A stretch of DNA of 9,652 bases, from assembly GCA_003167015.1 (NCBI GenBank), contig PMUF01000634.1, positions 1 through 9,652 on the forward strand. Direction: 5' to 3'. This stretch comes from Chitinophagaceae bacterium (GTDB lineage: Bacteria; Bacteroidota; Bacteroidia; Chitinophagales; Chitinophagaceae). The notes under the pieces are model-generated. The model worked only from the letters and a program-made list of their open reading frames with translations. It did no database searches and was not told the DNA's origin. The translations under genes and the position numbers were made by a program. Positions 1-5,199 of the stretch are shown in pieces. The first letter of the stretch is position 1, and each line of letters begins with the position of its first letter.

Positions 1-1
1 C

Positions 2-1204
2 TTCACCCTCAACCAGGATTTTTTCGTCAGCGTCGCTGCCAACTATGATGCAACATTGACAGGCAGCGAGGTCGTTTTCGCCGGCTACGGCATCAGCGAC
101 TCTAGCCGTGACGACTACAAAGGGCTGAATGTCCGTGGCAGGATCATACTGGTGCTGGGCGGACTGCCACCGGGAATGCCACAGCCCACCGGCAGAAGGG
201 CCAGAGGAATGTTTTATGCCAAACAGGACGCCGCGCAGAAGAACGGCGCCGCGGCTGTACTGATCCTTCAGGCTAACGTTCCCCCTACCCTGACAGCAGT
301 AAAAGGCAGCACATCGATCAGCGAGTACAAAAGGGTCAACTATCCAAATAGCTTTTATATCACCGAAAAGGTTGCCCGCGCCATCGTGGGCGGCGACTTC
401 GATGCGCTCAAATCCGGCACACCGCAACCTAAGGCCTATACGTCCAATGTGAAAATGGAATTCCACAAGACCACCCTTCATTTGCAAAGCAGCGACGTAC
501 TGGGCTTCCTGCCGGGTACCGATCTCAAAGACGAGATCGTCGTATTGTCCGCACACTACGACCACCTGGGCAAAAAAAATGGCGCCATCTATTATGGCGC
601 CGACGACGACGGTTCGGGAACGGTCAGCATCCTCGAACTGGCTGCAGCTTTCACCAAAGCAAAGGCCGCCGGCAAAGGCCCCCGCCGCAGCATTCTGTTC
701 CTGGCTAATTCCGGGGAGGAAGAAGGCCTCTGGGGATCGCAATACTATACCGATCATCCTACCTATCCCCTGGACCATACCACGGTTGACCTCAATATCG
801 ATATGATCGGTCGCATCGACCCCAACCGTAAACAAGGCGACTCAACCAATTATGTGTATGTCGTGGGCAGTGACAAATTATCTTCGGACCTCAAGCCCAT
901 CAGTGAAGGCAACAATAAAAAATATTCGAAGCTTGAACTGGATTATAAATTTGACGACCCGAACGATCCGGACAGGATCTATTATCGCAGCGACCATTTC
1001 AATTTCGCCCGCAAAGGCGTGCCCATCATCTTCTACTTCGACGGTATCCATAACGACTATCACCAGCCGACCGATACGCCGGATAAGATCAATTATGACA
1101 TCCTGGAGAAAAGGGCCCGCTTCGTATTCTTTACGGCATGGGAAATGGCTGACCGGAACGATATGGTGAAAAGGGATATCGCCCTGCCGCCGATGAGCCG
1201 ATAA
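2..1204 (+). CDS. PA-domain M28 family zinc metallopeptidase, 5' end missing
   Basis: This is the C-terminal 400 residues of an M28 peptidase, which hydrolyses peptides (often as an aminopeptidase) with a two-zinc centre. The frame stays open to the left edge, so the TTG at 56 is internal and the true start, with any signal peptide, lies outside. Bases 59-300 encode a protease-associated (PA) type domain (VVFAGYGI, then NGAAAVLILQ). The catalytic domain follows with a complete set of expected ligands: His in SAHYDH (554-556), the first Asp of GADDDGSG (602-604), the Glu pair in SGEEEG (716-721, general base and ligand), Asp in NIDMIGR (800-802) and His in DYHQPTDT (1061-1063). Family knowledge suggests a secreted or periplasmic enzyme; the substrate cannot be told. 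It converges with the methyltransferase gene, with only 13 bases between the two stop codons and no clear terminator. Confidence 0.93.
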   Translation, partial: FTLNQDFFVSVAANYDATLTGSEVVFAGYGISDSSRDDYKGLNVRGRIILVLGGLPPGMPQPTGRRARGMFYAKQDAAQKNGAAAVLILQANVPPTLTAVKGSTSISEYKRVNYPNSFYITEKVARAIVGGDFDALKSGTPQPKAYTSNVKMEFHKTTLHLQSSDVLGFLPGTDLKDEIVVLSAHYDHLGKKNGAIYYGADDDGSGTVSILELAAAFTKAKAAGKGPRRSILFLANSGEEEGLWGSQYYTDHPTYPLDHTTVDLNIDMIGRIDPNRKQGDSTNYVYVVGSDKLSSDLKPISEGNNKKYSKLELDYKFDDPNDPDRIYYRSDHFNFARKGVPIIFYFDGIHNDYHQPTDTPDKINYDILEKRARFVFFTAWEMADRNDMVKRDIALPPMSR

Positions 1205-1217
1205 GACACATCAGCCG

Positions 1218-2165
1218 CTATTTTACGATCCGGTAACACCACCGGAACAGCTTGCCCTGGAAATCGAAGGGGGTCGTGGCTTTTGTAATATCTTTTATCG
1301 AGGTGGCGGTGATCTTATCTGTTTCCAACTGAAACTTGCGGAAGTTAGTGCTGAAATACAGGGTACCGCCGGACATCATAGCGCGAAGCGTTTTGTTGAT
1401 GAGTTCCGCATGGTCCCGCTGGATATCCAGGAAATCTTTCATCCTTTTACTGTTACTGAAGGTGGGCGGGTCGAGGATGACAAGGTCATAGCTCCCGGCC
1501 GGGACTTCATCCAGCCATTGCAGAACATCGGCGTGGACAAAATGCTGCTTCGCGGAGTCGACGGGCACATTCAATGCCATGTTTTCTTCGGCCCAGGTCA
1601 GATAAGTCTTCGACAAATCCACCGAATCGATCTGCGCTGCGCCGCCTGCTGCCGCATAGACAGAGAAGGAGCCGGTATAGCAAAACAGGTTTAGTACGCG
1701 CCGGCCGGCGGCCTCCTCCCGCACCATGCCCCGCGTGATCCGGTGGTCCAGGAAAAGACCCGTATCGAGGTAATCGGTCAGGTTGACCCTGAATGAAAGC
1801 CCCGCCTCTTTCACCTCAAAAAATTCCTGCTCACCGGCCAGCTTTTCATATTGATCCTGTCTCCCGGCCTTGCGCCTACGCTGCCGAAAATAGATCTTGT
1901 CATCCGGCACGTCCAGTATCCCGCTGATGACCGGCACACAACTCTCCAGCCACGCTTCATGCTCTTCTTCGCTCATTCCATGCCGCCGCTGGTATTCGGC
2001 CAGGTATACCTTGTCTTCATACAGTTCGATGCAAAAGGGGAATTCAGGCAGATCATGATCATATATCCGGTAACAGGTAATGCCCTGACGTTTGGCCAGT
2101 TTGCCGGTATGACGGAACATCTTCAGCAACCTGTTGCGGAACATCTGCAGCTTTTCTTCATTCAT
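1218..2165 (-). CDS. rlmK: RlmK-like 23S rRNA guanine-N7 methyltransferase (stand-alone)
   Basis: A 315-residue SAM-dependent methyltransferase resembling the C-terminal RlmK half of E. coli RlmKL, which makes m7G2069 in 23S rRNA. Visible family signatures are an N-terminal FRNRLLKMFRHTGKLAKRQG-like segment with CYRIYDHDLPEF (residues 31-42), YLDTGLFLDHR (132-142), SAM-binding motif I LNLFCYTGS (158-166), the acidic residue in SVDLS (Asp183), HADVLQWL (211-218), the catalytic-loop motif LDPPTFSNSKRM (231-242) and QRDH (249-252). The THUMP and RlmL N-terminal domains of the fused proteobacterial enzyme are absent, so this is the stand-alone form. It acts on rRNA in the cytoplasm. The ATG lies inside the end of the upstream MFS gene, which suggests translational coupling; no Shine-Dalgarno sequence is seen. 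The alternative is an RlmI-like m5C enzyme, but the YLDTGLFLDHR and FSNSKRM match favours RlmK. The target base is inferred, not shown. Confidence 0.85.
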   Translation of the reverse strand: MNEEKLQMFRNRLLKMFRHTGKLAKRQGITCYRIYDHDLPEFPFCIELYEDKVYLAEYQRRHGMSEEEHEAWLESCVPVISGILDVPDDKIYFRQRRRKAGRQDQYEKLAGEQEFFEVKEAGLSFRVNLTDYLDTGLFLDHRITRGMVREEAAGRRVLNLFCYTGSFSVYAAAGGAAQIDSVDLSKTYLTWAEENMALNVPVDSAKQHFVHADVLQWLDEVPAGSYDLVILDPPTFSNSKRMKDFLDIQRDHAELINKTLRAMMSGGTLYFSTNFRKFQLETDKITATSIKDITKATTPFDFQGKLFRWCYRIVK

Positions 2166-3375
2166 AGGCCAGGGCTTGGGTTTTTCGTAAATTGCGATAT
2201 CCCAGGGCCGCTACCACACACACGCCGCTGACGATCCACCACAGGGTCTTGAAACCAGCCCGTTGCGCCACCTCTGCACCCGCGGAAGGACCTATCACCT
2301 GGGCGGTGGACCAGGCGATCGTATACAGCCCCGCATACTGTCCCCGGTTGGATGGAGACGTTCGTGATATCCAGAAGGAATTCATAAAAGGCATGGCCAA
2401 TATCTCTCCCATCGTTGCCAGCAGCATACAAAAGAAAGGCAGCACTATCGACAGCGGCAACAAGTCCAAGAATACGTAAGACAGTCCGACGCAGCAGACA
2501 CCATAAAAAATATAGAAAAGATTCTCCCGTTTGCCTTCCATTTTGAAGACCAGCACCATTTCGAACACGGCGATCAGCAGTCCGTTCAACGTCATCAACA
2601 GGCCAATCTTATATTCAGGCAGATGCAGCACCCGCTTGTAAAAAAGCGGCAGGGTGGAAAACACCTGGAAGAAGCAGCTGGCGAACAGGATCGTGCAGAC
2701 GATGAACCACAGGTATATCTTATCACGGTAAGCCGACAGCACAGGCTTACCGGCCGCCCCTTCCCGATGATGAACGGGGACAGTGGTCGCCGGATGCAAA
2801 AAAATCCTCAGCAGCAGTAAGGCTGCCAGGTTGGTGCAGCCATCCACCCAGAACAGCAGGTGGTAATTGATGGAGGCCAGGATACCGCCCAGTGCGCCGC
2901 CAAACGCCCAACCCAGGTTGATGGCCAGCCGGTTGAGCGAATACGACCGGGTCCTGTTCTCTTCTTTGCTATAGGTGGCGATCGCCGTCGAATTGGCCGG
3001 CCGGAAAGCATCGTTCACCACGCTTAACAGGAAAGCGCAAACGCAAATCCAGGGATAGCTCCTCATCTGACCGAGGATGATGAACATAACACCGCCGCCG
3101 GCGAGCGCCACCAGCTGTACCCGATGGAATCCCCACCTGTCCGTTAGTCTGCCACCGAGAAAGCCCCCGCAAATGGCCCCCAGACCGAAAATGCCCATCA
3201 CTAATCCTGCCTGGGCTATACTATAGCCCATGGAAGGCTGGGTGAGGTAAATGGTCATGAATGGGATGACCATGGTGCCGCTGCGGTTGACCAGCATCAC
3301 CAGGCATAGCAGCCACGTTGACCTGGACAGACCGCTGTATGCCTGTTTGTATAAAGCAAAGGTTTTTGCTACCAT
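2158..3375 (-). CDS. MFS transporter, DHA1 / MdtH-like efflux type
   Basis: A 405-residue polytopic inner-membrane protein of the major facilitator superfamily, of standard length for 12 membrane helices. The N-terminal half opens with a hydrophobic helix at about 21-42 containing NRSGTMVIPFMTIYL, typical of MdtH/YfcJ-like drug-efflux members. Motif A lies in the loop between helices 2 and 3 (GGFLGGRLTDRWGFHRV, residues 70-86), and NDAFRPANSTAIA follows at 121-133. A basic cytoplasmic loop (about 195-219) separates the halves. Such carriers usually export small molecules by proton antiport; the substrate cannot be predicted. The stop codon lies inside the first codons of rlmK in an ATGAATGA overlap. 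The DUF4197 gene ends 67 bases upstream on the same strand with no terminator between, so co-transcription is possible. A TAnnTTTG box sits 5 nt before the ATG. No in-frame Met occurs near the start until residue 27, inside the first helix, so this ATG is the best start. Confidence 0.9.
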   Translation of the reverse strand: MVAKTFALYKQAYSGLSRSTWLLCLVMLVNRSGTMVIPFMTIYLTQPSMGYSIAQAGLVMGIFGLGAICGGFLGGRLTDRWGFHRVQLVALAGGGVMFIILGQMRSYPWICVCAFLLSVVNDAFRPANSTAIATYSKEENRTRSYSLNRLAINLGWAFGGALGGILASINYHLLFWVDGCTNLAALLLLRIFLHPATTVPVHHREGAAGKPVLSAYRDKIYLWFIVCTILFASCFFQVFSTLPLFYKRVLHLPEYKIGLLMTLNGLLIAVFEMVLVFKMEGKRENLFYIFYGVCCVGLSYVFLDLLPLSIVLPFFCMLLATMGEILAMPFMNSFWISRTSPSNRGQYAGLYTIAWSTAQVIGPSAGAEVAQRAGFKTLWWIVSGVCVVAALGYRNLRKTQALAYE

Positions 3376-3380
3376 GACCG

Positions 3381-3388
3381 CAAATGTA
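3381..3388 (-). promoter_or_regulatory. TAnnTTTG (-7) box immediately before the MFS start
   Basis: On the minus strand TACATTTG matches the Bacteroidota -7 consensus TAnnTTTG exactly. Only 5 bases separate it from the MFS ATG, so transcription from it would begin at or next to the start codon, giving a leaderless message. No good TTTG or TTG -33 element is found 19-22 bases upstream (the sequence there is TGTTAATTA), so the match may be chance. Confidence 0.3.
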
Positions 3389-3442
3389 CGGACCGGCGCC
3401 CTAATTAACAGCCCTGCTCCATTAAGCCCCCCCGTTAAACCA

Positions 3443-4123
3443 TTATAAACCCCCGAAAACTTTCTTCAGCAAGGCATCTGCCTGCCCGGCCGGATTCTGC
3501 CGGATACTCTTTTCTTCGACCGCAACATAATAGAATACGCCATCGAGCCCTTTTTGTGTAGTATACGCGGGCAGATCGGAGTTCACTTTCTTGTGGAAGG
3601 GAATTTTGTTGTAGGCATCGACTACCGTTTTCCAGGAATTGGTCGCACCCACCTTGTCGAGGGAGCTTTTGATCACCGGAAGGAAAGCAGCCGTCAGCTG
3701 GTCGGAAGTCGTTTTACGAAGATACCCGGTAGCAGCGGTATCGGGACCTCTCAGGATGCTGATGCCGTCCGTGACGCTCATGTTCTTAATAGCGTTTAAA
3801 AAAATGGGGGCAGCGGATTTGGCGGCGTCTTCTGCGGCACGGTTGATGTCCAGGATGGCCTTGTCCACCTGCGGGCCGAAGCCGGCACTACGCAGCGTCG
3901 ACTCCATTTTGGCCGCTTCGGGAGGAAAGAGAATTTTCACAGCCTTGTCTTTGAAGAAACCATCGACCGCGGACAATTTATCGGTACTTTTCTGCGTACC
4001 CTTTGCCAGGGCATCCTTCAGGCCGGATACGATGTCATCAGAACTGAGACCCGCTCCCAACTGCGCATGGACAAGAGTTACGGAAAAGAAAGAGAATAAA
4101 AAAGCAGAAAAAATTCGCTTCAT
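3443..4123 (-). CDS. DUF4197 domain-containing exported protein
   Basis: A 226-residue protein matching the DUF4197 family along its length; the biochemical function is unknown. Residues 1-20 form a signal peptide (basic MKR, hydrophobic core, VHA then Gln21), so it is probably periplasmic or exported. Family-like segments in order are GLKDALAKGT (34-43), IKILFPPE-like KILFPPEAAK, the INRAAEDAAKSAAPIF block with NAIKNMSVTDGISILRG, DTAATGYLRKTT, and the end LDGVFYYVAVEEKSIRQNP followed by LLKKVFGGL. The protein looks mainly helical, apparently complete, and has no visible catalytic motif. It is the first gene of a possible DUF4197-MFS-rlmK transcript and diverges from the FKBP gene. A near-consensus promoter lies about 32 bases upstream. 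The ATG at 4123 is chosen because it gives the intact signal peptide; no Shine-Dalgarno sequence is present. Confidence 0.88.
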   Translation of the reverse strand: MKRIFSAFLFSFFSVTLVHAQLGAGLSSDDIVSGLKDALAKGTQKSTDKLSAVDGFFKDKAVKILFPPEAAKMESTLRSAGFGPQVDKAILDINRAAEDAAKSAAPIFLNAIKNMSVTDGISILRGPDTAATGYLRKTTSDQLTAAFLPVIKSSLDKVGATNSWKTVVDAYNKIPFHKKVNSDLPAYTTQKGLDGVFYYVAVEEKSIRQNPAGQADALLKKVFGGL

Positions 4124-4154
4124 AACAGGATATTTTAGTGGTTAAAGTAGGGAC

Positions 4155-4184
4155 TAAAAATAGTGGAAAAACCGGTAAATCCAA
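4155..4184 (-). promoter_or_regulatory. Probable Bacteroidota promoter for the DUF4197 gene
   Basis: Read on the minus strand, TTG (4184-4182), 19 bases, then TATTTTTA (4162-4155). This is one mismatch from TAnnTTTG at the last base, with the expected spacing to a -33 TTG. The -7 box ends 31 bases before the ATG, leaving a leader of roughly 25 nt. Consensus and spacing are established for the phylum; use of this site is inferred. Confidence 0.55.
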
Positions 4185-4216
4185 GTTAATACCTCATTAT
4201 CGGATTCTGGCCCGGA

Positions 4217-4238
4217 ATTTGACTGCGGTCGGTCAAAT
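4217..4238. promoter_or_regulatory. Inverted repeat ATTTGAC-N8-GTCAAAT, possible operator
   Basis: Two perfect 7-base inverted arms (4217-4223 and 4232-4238) are separated by 8 bases, with arm centres 15 bp apart. The left arm includes the TTTG -33 element of the FKBP promoter and the right arm lies in the spacer. That is where a dimeric repressor or activator could act on the FKBP gene and perhaps on the divergent DUF4197 gene. The regulator is unknown; a chance palindrome is not excluded. Confidence 0.4.
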
Positions 4239-4251
4239 AACCCTATTTTTG
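4218..4251 (+). promoter_or_regulatory. Bacteroidota promoter for the FKBP gene
   Basis: TTTG (4218-4221), a 22-base spacer, then TATTTTTG (4244-4251), an exact match to the -7 consensus TAnnTTTG. The spacer is slightly long but within the range described for the phylum. The expected transcript start is about 5-7 bases past the box, leaving a short A-rich leader of about 10 nt before the ATG at 4269 and no Shine-Dalgarno sequence. Confidence 0.7.
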
Positions 4252-4268
4252 CGTCTCAAAATATAACA

Positions 4269-5066
4269 ATGAACGTTATCAAAGCAATTTCCGCCTCTGC
4301 CTTCTGTCTGTCTGCGGCGCTCTCCGTCCTGGCACAGACCACCCCAAAGACAACGACGGCCAAGAAGACCGGGACCGGCCCTGCTCCCGTTGTCCTGAAA
4401 ACGACACAGGACTCGCTGAGCTATGCCATCGGCCTCAGCGTAGCCAACTTCTACAAGCAACAGAATATTACGAACGTCAATACCGCCCTGGTGACCCGCG
4501 CCATCAACGATGTCAATAAGAAAGGCAAACTGTTGCTCGACGAACAGCAGGCCCAGGCATGCATCGTTAACTATATGCAGAAGGCCCAGGCCGAAAAGGC
4601 ATCGGGCAATAAAAAGCTGGGGCTCGAATTCCTGGCTGCCAATAAGACCAAGCCCGGTGTCATAACCCGCCCCAGCGGGCTGCAATATATGGTCGAGAAG
4701 CAGGGTACCGGCCCCAAACCCGCTCTGACCGATATGGTCAGGGTACATTACCACGGCACCCTCATCGACGGTAAGGTATTCGACAGCTCTGTAGAAAGAG
4801 GACAGCCCATCGAACTCAACGTCAATGGCGTCATCCCCGGTTGGACGGAGGCCCTGCAGCTGATGCCGGTCGGCAGCAAATGGAAATTATTCATCCCCGC
4901 AGACCTCGCCTACGGCGACCGTCAGGCAGGGCCGATGATTGCCCCCGGCTCTACGCTGGTCTTCGAAGTAGAGTTGCTGGATATCGTCAAGCCGGGTGCC
5001 AAGGATGCAGCGCCGGCCCCTGATTCTACTACCGCCAAGCCGGATAGCACCAGCAAGCCGCAATAA
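4269..5066 (+). CDS. FKBP-type peptidyl-prolyl cis-trans isomerase, Mip/FkpA-like, exported
   Basis: A 265-residue periplasmic folding enzyme that catalyses cis-trans isomerisation of Xaa-Pro bonds. Residues 1-22 are a signal peptide (hydrophobic AFCLSAALSVLA, then Gln23), followed by a Thr/Lys-rich linker. Residues 48-125 form the helical FKBP_N-type dimerisation region (DSLSYAIGLSVANFYKQQNI). The FKBP domain runs from about 135 to 240 and keeps the usual active-site residues: Tyr161 (VHYHG), Phe171-Asp172 (VFDSS), Val188-Ile189 and Trp192 (NGVIPGW), Tyr215 (LAYGD) and Phe232 (LVFEVELLDI). It should therefore be active. The last 25 residues are a Pro/Ser/Thr/Asp/Ala-rich tail of unknown role. 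It is monocistronic by layout: its own promoter stands upstream and a terminator cluster follows. The ATG is fixed by the signal peptide. The symbols fkpA or mip would be plausible, but orthology cannot be settled here. Confidence 0.94.
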   Translation: MNVIKAISASAFCLSAALSVLAQTTPKTTTAKKTGTGPAPVVLKTTQDSLSYAIGLSVANFYKQQNITNVNTALVTRAINDVNKKGKLLLDEQQAQACIVNYMQKAQAEKASGNKKLGLEFLAANKTKPGVITRPSGLQYMVEKQGTGPKPALTDMVRVHYHGTLIDGKVFDSSVERGQPIELNVNGVIPGWTEALQLMPVGSKWKLFIPADLAYGDRQAGPMIAPGSTLVFEVELLDIVKPGAKDAAPAPDSTTAKPDSTSKPQ

Positions 5067-5096
5067 ATTTCAATTACAACCAACGAGTATGTGAAG

Positions 5097-5118
5097 AGCC
5101 GGGCATGATCGCCCGGCT
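5097..5118. repeat. Hairpin 1 downstream of the FKBP gene
   Basis: AGCCGGGC (5097-5104), a 6-base loop, then GCCCGGCT (5111-5118): an 8-bp, very GC-rich perfect stem beginning 30 bases after the FKBP stop. It is not followed by a T-run (TCTCC follows), so it is not a classical intrinsic terminator. It may stabilise the 3' end of the mRNA or act together with the next two hairpins. Confidence 0.6.
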
Positions 5119-5123
5119 TCTCC

Positions 5124-5146
5124 CCGGCAAAGCTTCGCTTTGCCGG
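5124..5146. repeat. Hairpin 2, perfect 10-bp stem with a 3-base loop
   Basis: CCGGCAAAGC (5124-5133), loop TTC, then GCTTTGCCGG (5137-5146). The stem is perfect and has no T-run after it. Its compact palindromic form would also suit a dispersed intergenic repeat, but no second copy is visible in this window. Confidence 0.6.
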
Positions 5147-5155
5147 ACATCATGA

Positions 5156-5199
5156 AAAAAAGAGGCCGTCTACTTTTCGGAGAAAGCGGCCTCTTTTTT
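5156..5199. terminator. Bidirectional intrinsic terminator between FKBP and M1 genes
   Basis: Left arm AAAAAAGAGGCCG (5156-5168) pairs with CGGCCTCTTTTTT (5187-5199), a 13-bp stem with an 18-base loop; inside the loop CTTT and AAAG can pair further. On the plus strand the right arm ends in six Ts; on the minus strand the left side (5155-5161) gives seven Ts. It can therefore end both convergent transcripts. The right arm overlaps the first two bases of the reverse-complemented M1 stop codon. Confidence 0.85.

Noticed and set aside
56..58. TTG as start of the M28 gene
   Set aside because: The frame continues open to base 2 with matching protein sequence and lies before the PA domain; this is an internal Leu codon of a gene cut by the window edge.
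1229..1246. Inverted repeat TCCGGT-N6-ACCGGA near the end of rlmK as a terminator
   Set aside because: The stem is only 6 bp, lies within the coding sequence and has no T-run on either strand.
2158..3375. The MFS plus rRNA methyltransferase pair as an acquired antibiotic-resistance cassette
   Set aside because: The methyltransferase matches housekeeping RlmK, not Erm or Cfr types, and no mobile element or composition change surrounds it.
4233..4754. Minus-strand open frame of 173 codons opposite the FKBP gene
   Set aside because: It covers the FKBP promoter and signal peptide region on the other strand; the sequence is low in recognisable structure and antisense to a secure gene.
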